From Eubacterium brachy ATCC 33089 (GTDB lineage: Bacteria > Bacillota > Clostridia > Peptostreptococcales > Anaerovoracaceae), in the NCBI GenBank assembly GCA_000488855.1, contig KI535284.1:417726-481725 (forward strand): 64,000 nucleotides of DNA, in the 5' to 3' direction. Position 1 is the stretch's first letter. Every line of letters starts with the position of its first letter. A model generated the notes under the pieces. The model made no database searches. It was not told where the DNA came from and saw nothing but the letters and a program-made list of their open reading frames with translations. Below are positions 1 through 9,983 of this stretch, one piece after another. Both the position numbers and the translations under genes were made by a program.

Positions 1-684
1 TCTTTTTCCCGTTCCGAAAAATACTTTGACATCATCTCTGCCGTTGTATTCTTCCACAACCGTCATCATAGCCTTGTTGAGTTTTGCGGCTCCTTGACTG
101 CCACCAAATGACAGCACGACAAAATCATCCGGAGAAATTCCTAAAGTTTCTCTGGCAACATCTTTTCTCGCTTTGAAAAACTCATCTCTGACAGGATTTC
201 CCGCTAGAATGTGCTTTTCTTTCTGTTTAAAAAACTTTCCTGCTTCCTCAAAGCCCAAAAAAACATTTTCCACAACTTTTTCAAGCATTTTATTCGTCAT
301 TCCCGGTATGGCATTTTGCTCGTGAATATAGCACTTAATCCCCATCTTTGAAGCCATTTTTATAACCGGTCCGCAGACGTAACCTCCTGTGCCTATGACT
401 AAATCGGGCTTAAATTCTTCGATGATTTTTTTAGCTTCTTTTTTGCCCTTCATATAATCCTTGACGACTTTAAAATTCTTTATGGGATTGCTTCTGTTTA
501 TCCCGCTTACCGTGATGAATTTAATATCGTATCCGTGTTTAGGAACAATTTCCTTTTCCAATCCCCTCTTTGTTCCCACAAAGAGAATTTCTCCGTTGTT
601 ATTTCTCTCTTTAATTCTATCAGCTATGGCAATTGCAGGATAAATGTGTCCTCCTGTTCCGCCACCTGTCATAATGACTCTCAT
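1..684 (-). CDS. murG: MurG, N-terminal 228 codons (cut by window edge)
   Basis: UDP-GlcNAc:undecaprenyl-pyrophosphoryl-MurNAc-pentapeptide transferase, which makes lipid II at the inner face of the membrane. The translation opens with MRVIMTGGGTGGHIYPAIAI, the glycine-rich loop that defines MurG. It continues with GTGGYVCGP, a conserved HEQN stretch and SFGGSQGA. The ATG at 684 has GAGGT 6-7 bases upstream. The frame is open to base 1, so the C-terminal UDP-GlcNAc-binding half lies outside the window. It is the last visible gene of the dcw operon, behind ftsW. Identity is firm; only the 3' end is missing. Confidence 0.95.
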   Translation of the reverse strand, partial: MRVIMTGGGTGGHIYPAIAIADRIKERNNNGEILFVGTKRGLEKEIVPKHGYDIKFITVSGINRSNPIKNFKVVKDYMKGKKEAKKIIEEFKPDLVIGTGGYVCGPVIKMASKMGIKCYIHEQNAIPGMTNKMLEKVVENVFLGFEEAGKFFKQKEKHILAGNPVRDEFFKARKDVARETLGISPDDFVVLSFGGSQGAAKLNKAMMTVVEEYNGRDDVKVFFGTGKR

Positions 685-762
685 AAAATACCTCAATTCA
701 CATTATATAACTTGTAACTATTGTAAAATATTTTTCACATATATATCTGCACATATTTGATA

Positions 763-2043
763 TCAACTGTCATCTCCTATATATTGCCGTTTTGCAATCG
801 GTTTTTTCGAATGTCTTGCGATATTCAACAAGATACCGACCGCTGCACAGTACACCCACGTCGCATTTCCACCATAGCTGACAAACGGTAACGCCACACC
901 TGTAGCGGGCATGGACGACGTAACTATGGCAATGTTCAACAACACTTGAATTCCTATCATCATAACTATTCCGGATGCCATTAACATTCCGAACCTGTCC
1001 TGAGCTCTCAAAGCTACTCTCAAGCCTCTCCATATTAAAATCGTAAACACTCCTACCATGGCAACAATGCCTACAAATCCCAGTTCTTCACCGATTATAG
1101 CCAGTATAAAATCCGTCTGCGGTTCGGGTAAGTACAGCGCCTTTTGTATGCTTCCTCCCGGACCCTTTCCCAGTATGCCTCCCGAGCCTAGAGCCAGCAG
1201 AGAAGCTACCACCTGTGTAGATTCACCTGTGGGATCTTTGAACGGATCAAGAAACGTCATAACTCTCGCAACTCTATACCCTCCGCTGAGAATTAACGCT
1301 GCAGCTCCCGTCGCACCTATGCCTATGGCACCGATGAAATAGATTTTGTTCAATCCCGCTATGAAGGTTATCGCACCGATTATAAAAACTATTGTCATGG
1401 CAGTCGACATGTTGGGTTGTTTCATTATCATCCACACATATATAGCTATGACTATCCCGATAGGCAACAACGATCTCTTCGGCGAATTCACATCCAATCC
1501 TTTTTTCGACAATATTGCTGAAACGAAAATTATTCCCGCAACTTTTGCGATTTCTCCCGGCATAATGGTTATTCCGAGATTTATCCATCTCCTAGCATTG
1601 TTTATGGTTATCCCAAACGGTGTAAACACCAATGCCAAAAGTCCTATGCTCACCAACATTATCAATTTCGAATATCTTTTATAAACTCTGTAATCCACAT
1701 ACGATACTCCTATCATAATCAGGGCTCCAACTGTAGACAATCCCGCATTTTTTATCAAAAATCCGTAGGGCGATCTACCTTTGGACAACTCCGAATAATA
1801 AGACGCACTGAAAACCATCAAAACACCCAGAACCAAAAGTATTACAGTCATAATCATTATTCCGAAATCCGTCCTCGGAACATTTATCGCCTTAACTGCA
1901 CTCACACTTCTGGAAATCTTGGAAGCTATTCTGTGTTTTCTCCCCTTTATTTTATTTTTTCTCGAAATTTCCGTCACAGTACTATGCTCTTTCGGCTTAG
2001 CACTCCTTTTCCTGCTTTTTACTTTCTCAGTTCCCTTACGCAA
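763..2043 (-). CDS. ftsW: FtsW/SpoVE-family lipid II polymerase (SEDS)
   Basis: Integral-membrane SEDS glycosyltransferase that polymerises lipid II with the class B PBP encoded upstream. About ten hydrophobic segments follow a basic cytoplasmic tail of ~57 residues. Family marks are NNARRWINLG (148-157), KQPNMSTAM (208-216) and YLPEPQTDFI (304-313). The frame overlaps the 3' end of murD by 25 bp. Its first start is a TTG at 2043, with GAGG about 15 bases upstream, a loose spacing. An in-frame GTG 22 codons later is possible but has no better ribosome site. FtsW and the sporulation paralogue SpoVE cannot be separated from sequence alone; the dcw position favours FtsW. Confidence 0.9.
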   Translation of the reverse strand: MRKGTEKVKSRKRSAKPKEHSTVTEISRKNKIKGRKHRIASKISRSVSAVKAINVPRTDFGIMIMTVILLVLGVLMVFSASYYSELSKGRSPYGFLIKNAGLSTVGALIMIGVSYVDYRVYKRYSKLIMLVSIGLLALVFTPFGITINNARRWINLGITIMPGEIAKVAGIIFVSAILSKKGLDVNSPKRSLLPIGIVIAIYVWMIMKQPNMSTAMTIVFIIGAITFIAGLNKIYFIGAIGIGATGAAALILSGGYRVARVMTFLDPFKDPTGESTQVVASLLALGSGGILGKGPGGSIQKALYLPEPQTDFILAIIGEELGFVGIVAMVGVFTILIWRGLRVALRAQDRFGMLMASGIVMMIGIQVLLNIAIVTSSMPATGVALPFVSYGGNATWVYCAAVGILLNIARHSKKPIAKRQYIGDDS

Positions 2044-3401
2044 TTTTTAAAATCTTTCCCTCTTTCTTCAAAGCTGTTATACATATCCCAACTTGCACAT
2101 GCAGGTGACAGAAGAACGGTATAACCGCTTTCTGCTATTCTGTATGCCTCTTTCACACACGTTTCCATATCCTTTAGTATCACGCTCGAATATCCTTTCT
2201 TTTCAACTTCCGCTTTTAATTTCGTAGCTGTTGCTCCCATTAGCAGGACGCTTTTTACTTTATCTCCAAAGCTTTCCACAAATGTATCGAACTTTGAATT
2301 CTTATCGTATCCTCCCGCGATTAAGATTATCGGCTCCTTTATGGCTTCTATGGCTTTTATAGCCGCATCCGGGTTGGTTCCCTTGGAGTCGTTTACAAAT
2401 TTTATGCCGTCTATTTCATCTACCAGTTCCAACCTGTGCTCAACGCCGTCGAATTCTCTCAAAACATCGGCTATAATATCAGCTCCGATTCCTCCAAAAT
2501 AGGCTATTGCCGTCGCGGCTAAAGCGTTTTCCAAATTGTGATTTCCAGGGATTTTAACTTCATCGATGTTACAAACCGTGATGGCATTTCCATCTTCGTC
2601 CTTTATCGTTATCTCTTCTCTTCCATCGTTGATTTTTACAAAAACGCCGAACTTTAAGTCGCCTTCTCTGCTAAAAGGAACCATAGTCGCTCTGGTCCTC
2701 TTCACAAGACCCAATGCATTTTTATCATCAAAGTTGACGACTATATAATCCTCATCTCCTTGATTCTTAGTGATCTTCGCCTTCGCTTCTCCATATCCAC
2801 TCATGGTTTTATGCCTATCCATGTGGTCTTCTGTCAGGTTTAAAATAGCCGACACGTATGGTCTGAACTCATCTATGCTCTCCAGCTGAAAACTGCTGAT
2901 CTCTGTAACGTAAATCGTGTTTTCATCTCCGCTCAACACTTCTTTGATAACAGGCGAACCGATGTTTCCAGCAACTCTGACATCTTCCTCAACTCTCTTA
3001 AATATTTCTCCGACTAAAGTAGTTGTCGTAGTTTTACCGTTGGTCCCGGTTATACCTATGAATTTACCGTTTGCCAGTCGATATGCCAGCTCCAGTTCTC
3101 CTATCACCGAAATGCCTTTATCATCTAATTTTTGAATAATCGAGTTATCCATGGGAACGCCCGGACTGACGACCGTCAAATCAAATTCTTCCAAATTCTG
3201 AATTTCTTCTCCGAAATATCCCTTCTCGTATTTTCCTTCAATCTGAATCTTTACATCTTCAGAGAGCTTATCAAACGTTTTTTCATCCTGTATAAATACT
3301 TTACTGCCCAATTGGTGAAGCACTTCCAGAGTTGCTACTCCCGATCTGCCCATCCCGACAACTAAAATATTTTTATCTTTGTACCAATTTCTATCTTTCA
3401 T
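2019..3401 (-). CDS. murD: UDP-N-acetylmuramoylalanine--D-glutamate ligase
   Basis: ATP-dependent cytoplasmic ligase that adds D-Glu to UDP-MurNAc-L-Ala. The protein is 460 aa, normal for MurD. It has an N-terminal Rossmann-like domain starting NILVVGMGRSG, a P-loop GTNGKTTTTT at 119-128, and a C-terminal domain with NDSKGTNPDA and LLSPACASWDMY. The ATG at 3401 is preceded by AAGGAGATATT. It lies between mraY (upstream, 21-bp gap) and ftsW (overlap) in the dcw operon. Confidence 0.97.
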   Translation of the reverse strand: MKDRNWYKDKNILVVGMGRSGVATLEVLHQLGSKVFIQDEKTFDKLSEDVKIQIEGKYEKGYFGEEIQNLEEFDLTVVSPGVPMDNSIIQKLDDKGISVIGELELAYRLANGKFIGITGTNGKTTTTTLVGEIFKRVEEDVRVAGNIGSPVIKEVLSGDENTIYVTEISSFQLESIDEFRPYVSAILNLTEDHMDRHKTMSGYGEAKAKITKNQGDEDYIVVNFDDKNALGLVKRTRATMVPFSREGDLKFGVFVKINDGREEITIKDEDGNAITVCNIDEVKIPGNHNLENALAATAIAYFGGIGADIIADVLREFDGVEHRLELVDEIDGIKFVNDSKGTNPDAAIKAIEAIKEPIILIAGGYDKNSKFDTFVESFGDKVKSVLLMGATATKLKAEVEKKGYSSVILKDMETCVKEAYRIAESGYTVLLSPACASWDMYNSFEERGKDFKNCVRELRK

Positions 3402-3422
3402 AATATCTCCTTAAATCTGGAA

Positions 3423-4394
3423 CTACGCGAGGAATCTTCCTATCAATGCCGCTATGATAGTTATGAACCACAGCACGTATACAACATTTACTTCCTTCAT
3501 CCCGCTTTCCTCAAAGTGATGATGCAAAGGTGCCATTTTAAACAATCTTTTTCCTCCTGTCAATTTGAAATAGCCCACTTGCAATACCACTGACAAAGTT
3601 TCCAGCACATATACTATACCGATTATAGGCAATAAAAATTCCATTTTTATCATAAATGCCGCTACTGTAATCCCACCGCCTATAGCAAGGGAACCTGTGT
3701 CTCCCATGAATATTTTAGCAGGATTTTTATTAAAAACCAAGAACCCTAAGCATGCTCCTGCTAAGGCCTTAAAAAAAACTTCACTCGATATATTATGCAT
3801 ATTCCCTGCAATATATCCCATATACATACAGACTATAAATGTGACCCCGCCGGCAAGACCGTCCAATCCATCCGTCAAATTCACTCCGTTAGTCATGGCG
3901 AGCATAGTGAATACTACAAAAGGAATATACAATACCCCAAAGTCAATGTATATCTTTGCAAAAGGTATGTACACGTCAGTACCGAGTCCGGAAAATTTTG
4001 CCATATATACTGCGAAACAAATTGCAAATAACAGCTGCAATCCAAATTTTTGATACGGTTTCAATCCTTCATTCTGTTTTTTTATCACTTTTAAATAATC
4101 GTCTAAAAATCCGATTATTCCAAATGCTACAAATCCGCTTATAGCAACCACCACGTTCAGCGTATTTCCTTGACTATAACCTCCCACAAAACTTGCTATA
4201 ACAACAGCCAGTATGATTGCTATGCCTCCCATTGACGGAGTACCGCTCTTCTTTTGATGGGATTTAGGCCCTTCTTCTCTTATGTTTTGACCCAATTGTT
4301 TCCTTTGGATTATGGGTATAGCTTTTTTTGTAAATATAAACGCCAATAAAAATCCCAATACCACTGTCCATGAACCATTGCTTAACGCATACAT
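3423..4394 (-). CDS. mraY: Phospho-N-acetylmuramoyl-pentapeptide-transferase
   Basis: Membrane enzyme that transfers phospho-MurNAc-pentapeptide to undecaprenyl phosphate, giving lipid I. The 323-aa chain has about ten membrane segments and the family motifs KSGTPSMGG, NLTDGLDGLAGG, FMGDTGSLA and PLHHHFE. The ATG at 4394 has TTAGGAG upstream, partly within the end of murF, whose stop is only 4 bp away. That spacing suggests translational coupling. Confidence 0.97.
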   Translation of the reverse strand: MYALSNGSWTVVLGFLLAFIFTKKAIPIIQRKQLGQNIREEGPKSHQKKSGTPSMGGIAIILAVVIASFVGGYSQGNTLNVVVAISGFVAFGIIGFLDDYLKVIKKQNEGLKPYQKFGLQLLFAICFAVYMAKFSGLGTDVYIPFAKIYIDFGVLYIPFVVFTMLAMTNGVNLTDGLDGLAGGVTFIVCMYMGYIAGNMHNISSEVFFKALAGACLGFLVFNKNPAKIFMGDTGSLAIGGGITVAAFMIKMEFLLPIIGIVYVLETLSVVLQVGYFKLTGGKRLFKMAPLHHHFEESGMKEVNVVYVLWFITIIAALIGRFLA

Positions 4395-4398
4395 ATAA

Positions 4399-5805
4399 CT
4401 ATTCTCCTAACCACTCTTTAATATCCTTGACCAAAATGTCCAATGACATTCCTCTGGATGCTTTAAACAAGACAACATCTCCTGCTTTGAGCTCCCTTTT
4501 CAAAAATTCCGACAATTTTTTAATCGATTGAAAATTGTTGTCTTCGTCTATAAATTTACCTAACTCTCCTACAGAAAAGAGTTTATCTACTCTTTCTCTT
4601 GTGTATTCTCCAACTTCTCTGTGAAATTTTTCAGTTTCTTTTCCCAGCTCATACATATCTCCCAGTACCGCAATCCTTCGATTGTTACGATAGCTGTGCA
4701 AAACATCTACAGCTGCTTTCACGGAATCGGGACTAGCGTTATACGAATCATCAATTATCAGAATATCTTTCGACCGAGTCATCTCCAGCCTATTTCCCGT
4801 TATTTCAACCTTTGCAAGCCCTGATTTTATCAAATCTCTATCTATTCCAAGCATTTCCGCTACAGCTATTGCAAGCGCCGCATTTTCACCGTTATGTTTT
4901 CCCTTCAAAGGTATGCTGAATTTTTCCTGCTTAATTCCACCTTTATCTCTGAACCCCATTATCACTTCTATTCCGTAATCAGTCTCAGAAATACTTTCCA
5001 GCCTAAAGTTATCCCTGTTTTTATCGCCGATCAACGCTGTTAAAATCAGATTGCTGCGATATGCCGACGAATAAGACTTGAGGTCATCAGGAAAAAATTT
5101 TCCGTCATCAAGTGCTATGAGACAATCTCCTTCTCTCATGAAGGCAGTTATATCCATCTTTTCCAGGAATATCTCTTTTTGCGTTTTGAAATGTTCCATA
5201 TGAGATAATCCTATATTGGTTATCACAGCTACGTTCGGTCTGACTATATCAGCGATTTCGAATATCTCCCCTCTGTGATCGGTGCCCATCTCAATGACCG
5301 CAACTCGAGTATCCTCTTCCAATTGGAAAACCGTCAACGGTACGCCCACATTTGAATTGTAATTTTTAGGATTTTTTATAGTCTTAAACTTCTCGCTGCA
5401 TATGCTGTAAATCATATCTCTAGTGGTTGTCTTTCCAGTGCTTCCTGTCACCCCTACAACGACGGGCCTTATTTTTTCCACATAATCCTTTGCCATCAGT
5501 TGCAGTGCTTTTACGGTATTATCAACCTCTATTACTGTTGTCCTGTCTCCGAGCGAGTCTAAAAAAGAAATACCTCGATTTCTTACAAAATCCTTTTCGA
5601 CAACAACTGCAACCGCGCCTTTTTCTACAGCGCTTTCAACGAAGTCATGTCCGTCGAACAAATCTCCCCTGATGGCAAAAAATATTCCTTCGCACTCTAT
5701 CAGTCGTGAGTCTTGATACACCTGCGAAAAACTCGTTTCACCGCTTCCGCATATCACAGTTCCACCGATGGTATTCACAATTTCATTCACCGTAGTTCTA
5801 ATCAT
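4399..5805 (-). CDS. murF: UDP-MurNAc-tripeptide--D-alanyl-D-alanine ligase
   Basis: Adds the D-Ala-D-Ala dipeptide in the last cytoplasmic step of the UDP-MurNAc-pentapeptide pathway. The 468-aa protein has the MurF N-terminal domain (SRLIECEGIFFAIRG), the P-loop TGSTGKTT at 120-127, and the C-terminal motif DDSYNASPDS. It sits between the PBP gene (16-bp gap) and mraY. The order PBP-murF-mraY-murD-ftsW-murG is the usual dcw order in Bacillota, here without murE. Confidence 0.96.
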   Translation of the reverse strand: MIRTTVNEIVNTIGGTVICGSGETSFSQVYQDSRLIECEGIFFAIRGDLFDGHDFVESAVEKGAVAVVVEKDFVRNRGISFLDSLGDRTTVIEVDNTVKALQLMAKDYVEKIRPVVVGVTGSTGKTTTRDMIYSICSEKFKTIKNPKNYNSNVGVPLTVFQLEEDTRVAVIEMGTDHRGEIFEIADIVRPNVAVITNIGLSHMEHFKTQKEIFLEKMDITAFMREGDCLIALDDGKFFPDDLKSYSSAYRSNLILTALIGDKNRDNFRLESISETDYGIEVIMGFRDKGGIKQEKFSIPLKGKHNGENAALAIAVAEMLGIDRDLIKSGLAKVEITGNRLEMTRSKDILIIDDSYNASPDSVKAAVDVLHSYRNNRRIAVLGDMYELGKETEKFHREVGEYTRERVDKLFSVGELGKFIDEDNNFQSIKKLSEFLKRELKAGDVVLFKASRGMSLDILVKDIKEWLGE

Positions 5806-5821
5806 TTTATCCCCTATAAAA

Positions 5822-7879
5822 TTACTCTCTGTAGAGATATATTACTCCATTTTTATTAACTCTGCCTCCCGCTGACGGGTATTGCTCTCTGATTATGAAA
5901 TCCTTCTCCTTGTCCAAAGCCGGAATTATCTTATACTTCAACCCTGCTTTGTCGATTTTCTTTTTGGCATTGCTGAGTTTTAAACCTTTTACATCCGGAA
6001 CTTCAACAGTCTCATCGTCTTTATTCTTCTTCTCCTCTTCCGTGTAGTTAGGTTTTATATCTTTATATTTTAACACTTTCTCCAAAAGTTCGCTAGATGC
6101 CGGTGCCGCAATTTCTCCACCATGTGCGCCTGCCGCCGGACTGTCAATTATGTACAAAATTGTAAATCTCGGGTTTTCCATAGGCACCATTCCCACAAAA
6201 GACGCTATTACATCATCGGTATATCCTCCTTTTTCAGCCGGAACTTGAGATGTACCCGTTTTCCCACCTACTTTATATCCTGCGATTTTAGCTTTCTTTC
6301 CTGTGGAGTTATCCACTACGTACTGCATTATCGTACGCATTTCAGCTGCGGTTTCTTTGGATATCGCCTGTCTCACCACCACCGGTTTCGTTTCTCTTAT
6401 GACATTTCCGGATTTATCTGTAACTTTTTTCAAAATATGAGGTTGCATCAGCTTTCCGTCGTTGCCCATGGCTGAAATAGCCGTTACAAGCTGAACCGGC
6501 GTCACAGCATTGGTTTGACCGAATCCCATTATGGCGAGATCTAAAGGTCTTGCATTTTTTTCCTTCAACAAAATCGGGTTGGCTTCTCCCGGGAAATCTA
6601 TCCCTGTCTTTTCGGTCAATCCGAACAAATCCAAATATCTATAAAATTTTTCCTTTCCCAATCTCAACGCCAGCTGCATGAAAACAGGATTGCATGAATT
6701 TCCCACGCCTTGATACAAATTCTGTTTTCCGTGCGGTTTATCAAAGCTCCAGCACTTGACTTTAATTCCCGATACGGTGTGGTATCCCACGCACTTGAAA
6801 GTATCGTCTTTGTTTGTTATTCCCTCCTCCAGGCAAGCGGCGGCAGTTACTAATTTCGCTGTTGATCCGGGTTCATAGACATTGCTCAGCAACGGATTTC
6901 TCCATATTTCATTCAAGTACTTTATCTTTTCACCGTTGCTCATTTTGTTAAATTTCTTCTTCTCCTCACTATCTAAAGGCTCTTTTGAATTGTTCGGATC
7001 GAAGCTGGGATATGATGCCATGGATAAAATTTCTCCCGTCTTCGTATCCATAATTATACAGCTCGCCCTTTTGGCTTTGTTTTTTTCTTTCGCTTCTCTA
7101 ACGCTCTGCTCCGTATATGTCTGAATTACTTGATCTATAGTTAGAGTAACATCGTTTCCGTCTTCAGGTCTATAGTATTTTTCTTCACCGGAAGCGAGCG
7201 GGTTTCCCTTCGCATCGGTGTTCTTAAGCCATCTTCCCTGCACTCCTGAAAGATAGTTATTGTATTCCAGCTCTACTCCCGAAAGTCCTGAATTACCTTC
7301 TCTTGTACTTCCGAGGGTATGCGATAGAAAATCTCCCATAGGATAGTACCTTCTAGCTTCATTTTCAACCGAAATACCCGGTATTCCCATTTTCTTAATC
7401 TCTTCGCCTTTTTCCTTTTTTAAATTTTGAGCTATCTTCACAATTTTCCGTTTATTTTCATTCAGCGTTTTTTTAATTTCATCAGGTTTTTTATCAATTA
7501 GCTTTGCCAGGGTATTCACATTGTCATCATAAAGCTCTTCTTTGGTTTTCTTCTTATCCTCAGCTTTTTCTTTTCTGGTCTTGGTTCCCCTTATCTTATC
7601 CATGCCGTCCTTGGATGCCCAAACCGTATAAGAATCCACGTTCACAGCTAACTCTTCCCCGTTTCTATCTAAAATTTTTCCACGATTCGGCTTTAACACT
7701 TGGTCCTTTTTCTGAATGTTCAGCACTCTTTTAGAGTACTCTTCTCCCTTTACTATTTGAACATATCCCAATCTAAGGAAGAGCAGTAACAACACCGCTC
7801 CGAATATGCCAAAGGCTATCACTATTCTCAATTGACTGATTTTTTGCTGTTCCGCCTGACCTCTCATACTCACTCCCAC
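5822..7879 (-). CDS. Class B penicillin-binding protein (FtsI/SpoVD type) with PASTA domain
   Basis: Membrane-anchored septal transpeptidase. It has one TM helix at ~17-40, then a dimerisation domain with an unusually lysine-rich region at ~95-165. The catalytic domain shows STAK (339-342), SCN (395-397) and KTGT (540-543). A single C-terminal PASTA domain spans ~625-684. The 685-aa length and the PASTA tail fit the SpoVD/PBP2 branch. Start: M1 (GTGGGAG then ATG) or M5; both are close to the ribosome site. Its position after ftsL in the dcw operon implies partnership with the FtsW-type polymerase. I leave the symbol blank because ftsI and spoVD cannot be told apart here. Confidence 0.93.
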   Translation of the reverse strand: MGVSMRGQAEQQKISQLRIVIAFGIFGAVLLLLFLRLGYVQIVKGEEYSKRVLNIQKKDQVLKPNRGKILDRNGEELAVNVDSYTVWASKDGMDKIRGTKTRKEKAEDKKKTKEELYDDNVNTLAKLIDKKPDEIKKTLNENKRKIVKIAQNLKKEKGEEIKKMGIPGISVENEARRYYPMGDFLSHTLGSTREGNSGLSGVELEYNNYLSGVQGRWLKNTDAKGNPLASGEEKYYRPEDGNDVTLTIDQVIQTYTEQSVREAKEKNKAKRASCIIMDTKTGEILSMASYPSFDPNNSKEPLDSEEKKKFNKMSNGEKIKYLNEIWRNPLLSNVYEPGSTAKLVTAAACLEEGITNKDDTFKCVGYHTVSGIKVKCWSFDKPHGKQNLYQGVGNSCNPVFMQLALRLGKEKFYRYLDLFGLTEKTGIDFPGEANPILLKEKNARPLDLAIMGFGQTNAVTPVQLVTAISAMGNDGKLMQPHILKKVTDKSGNVIRETKPVVVRQAISKETAAEMRTIMQYVVDNSTGKKAKIAGYKVGGKTGTSQVPAEKGGYTDDVIASFVGMVPMENPRFTILYIIDSPAAGAHGGEIAAPASSELLEKVLKYKDIKPNYTEEEKKNKDDETVEVPDVKGLKLSNAKKKIDKAGLKYKIIPALDKEKDFIIREQYPSAGGRVNKNGVIYLYRE

Positions 7880-7976
7880 TTCAATTGTAAATCTATGCTA
7901 ATCTCTCTATATTTGTTTTCGCAATTTATATAAAAAAAGTTGGACAGTATCAAATTTGATGTCCAACTTCGATATT

Positions 7977-8393
7977 CTATTTGAAAGCTTCCTGTTTCAA
8001 CTTGTTTGCGAAGTCCGTTTCTTTGTTGTGCTTTCCTATTTTTACAAACTGCGAACTGGTTGGATAAATCATTCCCAATTTCTGCGAAGCCTCTTTCTCA
8101 ATTTGACTTCTGCTACCGTGTTCCTGTATGGAGACTTTTAAATTCTGTATTTCGTTTCTCAGTTCTTTATTCTTCGCCTCAATGCTGTTGTTTCCGTAAG
8201 CGGTAGTTGCAACTACTGCAGTCAAAGCTATGACAATCAACAAAACCGCACCTATTGCCATTACCGTAGCAAAAGCCAGTTTTCTCTCCCCATTTGATAG
8301 AGTTTGTTGTTTGCTCTTGCTCTTCTTTTCCATTGTATACACCCTATGTTCTCTTTGAACCGGCTGTACATTATATAAGTTTTCTGCTAACAT
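7977..8393 (-). CDS. ftsL: FtsL-like divisome protein (septum formation initiator family)
   Basis: Small bitopic membrane protein, 138 aa from the chosen start. A basic cytoplasmic region of ~40 residues is followed by one TM helix (LAFATVMAIGAVLLIVIALT), then a charged heptad-like coiled coil and a short tail. Size, topology and position between rsmH and the PBP gene are those of FtsL; sequence conservation of this family is low. The frame is open to a GTG at 8417, but the ATG at 8393 has AGAGG five bases upstream and is preferred. It probably bridges the PBP and FtsW to other septal proteins. Confidence 0.8.
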   Translation of the reverse strand: MLAENLYNVQPVQREHRVYTMEKKSKSKQQTLSNGERKLAFATVMAIGAVLLIVIALTAVVATTAYGNNSIEAKNKELRNEIQNLKVSIQEHGSRSQIEKEASQKLGMIYPTSSQFVKIGKHNKETDFANKLKQEAFK

Positions 8394-8441
8394 TTCTTCC
8401 TCTCGCTTGCCACTCACACGCTAACTTAACTGTCATCTATT

Positions 8442-9377
8442 CTAAATTCTCTCAATAATTCTCAACTTGCTGCTCCTCGATCTGGGATTGTTTTCCAGTT
8501 CTTCTCGGGAAGGCGTCATAGGTTTTCGGGTAATTTTCTTTATCTCCGCTACCTTTCCGCACACGCATATCGGAAATTCCTTTGGACATGTACACGGATT
8601 CGATTTTTCGTTAAAGGTTTCCTTCACAATTCTGTCTTCCAAACTGTGAAAGCTTATCACGCAAAATCGACCGCCCTCATTTAACACTTCACAAAACTCT
8701 CCAACAGCTTTTTTAAGTCGTGAAAGCTCTTCGTTCACTTCAATTCTTATGGCTTGAAAAGTTCTCTTCGCCGGATGAGGCCCCTCACGTCGTGCTTTAG
8801 CGGGAATTGCCGCCTTGATTACATTTACAAGCTGCTCAGTGGTCTTTATATCTTCCTTTTTTCTCTCTTTTACTATGAACTCGGCTATTCTGCTATGCCA
8901 TCTTTCTTCACCGTATTTTGCGATAACTCTCGAAAGCTCTTTTTCAGAATATCCGTTTATCACATCGTATGCTGTAAAATGGTCATCTTGGTTCATTCTC
9001 ATGTCCAGAGGTGCATTTCTCATGTATGAAAATCCTCTTTGAGCATTATCAAGCTGAAATGATGAAACACCTAAGTCAAGTATTGCCCCATCCACACCGG
9101 ATAGTTTTAAATCTTTTAAAACGTTCTTTATTTCCGAATAATTACTCTGAATAAATATCTTTCTGCAACTGTACTTTTCCAACCTTTTGTCGGATGCAAC
9201 CAACGCATCCTTATCTCTGTCAATCCCTATCAAGAGACCGCTTTTATCCAGTTTTTTGCAAATTTCCTCGCTGTGTCCGCCACCTCCTAAGGTTCCATCC
9301 ACGTAGATTCCGTCGCATTTTATGTTCAGCCCTTGAATCACTTCATCTAACATCACCGTTTCGTGTTTAAATTCCAT
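8442..9377 (-). CDS. rsmH: 16S rRNA (cytosine1402-N4)-methyltransferase RsmH
   Basis: SAM-dependent methyltransferase that modifies C1402 in the 30S P-site (also called MraW). The 311-aa protein starts [14 protein letters not shown] and has the SAM loop [10 protein letters not shown]. Further family marks are [26 protein letters not shown] and the C-terminal [12 protein letters not shown]. The start overlaps the end of mraZ by 11 bp. It is the second gene of the dcw operon. Confidence 0.97.
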   Translation of the reverse strand: MEFKHETVMLDEVIQGLNIKCDGIYVDGTLGGGGHSEEICKKLDKSGLLIGIDRDKDALVASDKRLEKYSCRKIFIQSNYSEIKNVLKDLKLSGVDGAILDLGVSSFQLDNAQRGFSYMRNAPLDMRMNQDDHFTAYDVINGYSEKELSRVIAKYGEERWHSRIAEFIVKERKKEDIKTTEQLVNVIKAAIPAKARREGPHPAKRTFQAIRIEVNEELSRLKKAVGEFCEVLNEGGRFCVISFHSLEDRIVKETFNEKSNPCTCPKEFPICVCGKVAEIKKITRKPMTPSREELENNPRSRSSKLRIIERI

Positions 9378-9798
9378 AATCCACCATTTTCTCCGCTATT
9401 TCGGAATTGGTCATTTGGCTGTCCTCCTCGACTTTTTCATATACCTCTCTGCTCCATATTTCAATTTTGTCGAGATATCCTATGGTAGTCAATTTCTTTT
9501 CTATACCTACCTTTTCTCTCAACGTCTGCGGAATGGTAATTCTACCTTGTCTGTCCATTTCACACTCTTCTGCGTTTTTTACACAATTTCTCGCGAACTG
9601 TCTGGCATTTGCATCCGTCGCCGGCAACACCTGCAACTTTTTAGCAAAGTTTTCCCATTCAGCTAGGGGATACAGATATATGCAATCATCAATTCCCAGT
9701 GTCAAAACGACTTTATAGCCCAGTTCTTCCCTAAATTTAGCGGGGACTATCATTCTGTTCTTCGAATCTATTGAATTTTCATAAGTTCCCATAAACAT
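9367..9798 (-). CDS. mraZ: MraZ, transcriptional regulator of the dcw cluster
   Basis: AbrB-fold DNA-binding protein that forms a ring and controls its own operon. The 143-aa protein carries the two copies of the family motif: [14 protein letters not shown] near residue 10 and [16 protein letters not shown] near residue 85. The open frame extends to 9882, but the ATG at 9798 has AGAGGAGG upstream and gives the standard MraZ N-terminus (MFMGTYENS), so the longer form is rejected. Three operator-like repeats lie about 135-165 bp upstream over the promoter. Confidence 0.95.
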   Translation of the reverse strand: MFMGTYENSIDSKNRMIVPAKFREELGYKVVLTLGIDDCIYLYPLAEWENFAKKLQVLPATDANARQFARNCVKNAEECEMDRQGRITIPQTLREKVGIEKKLTTIGYLDKIEIWSREVYEKVEEDSQMTNSEIAEKMVDYGI

Positions 9799-9932
9799 AG
9801 GTAAAACCTCCTCTCCGACTTGATGTGTGGGCTTCGTCCGGTTGCAAATTTTCTCTTCTATATCCACCCGTCTGTACAACAATCCGTGTCTAGGATTGAC
9901 TTATTCATTTAAATTTCAACGTATTCCTTACT

Positions 9933-9966
9933 TCTCCATTTTACTCCACTTCACTCCACTTTTCAA
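9933..9966 (-). promoter_or_regulatory. mraZ (dcw) promoter overlapping three MraZ boxes
   Basis: On the minus strand, -35 TTGAAA (9961-9966) and -10 TAAAAT (9938-9943) are separated by exactly 17 bp. The same bases form three head-to-tail 10-bp repeats: AAAGTGGAGT (9953-9962), GAAGTGGAGT (9943-9952) and AAAATGGAGA (9933-9942). This matches the known MraZ operator pattern (AAAGTG[T/G] plus 3 nt, three times). The repeats fill the spacer and -10, which implies that MraZ binding blocks RNA polymerase. The predicted leader is about 130 nt. Confidence 0.85.
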
Positions 9967-9983
9967 CATTATTTCTCTCATTC

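Noticed and set aside
9799..9882. N-terminal extension of MraZ
   Set aside because: AGAGGAGG precedes the ATG at 9798 and the product then begins with the standard MFMGTYEN.
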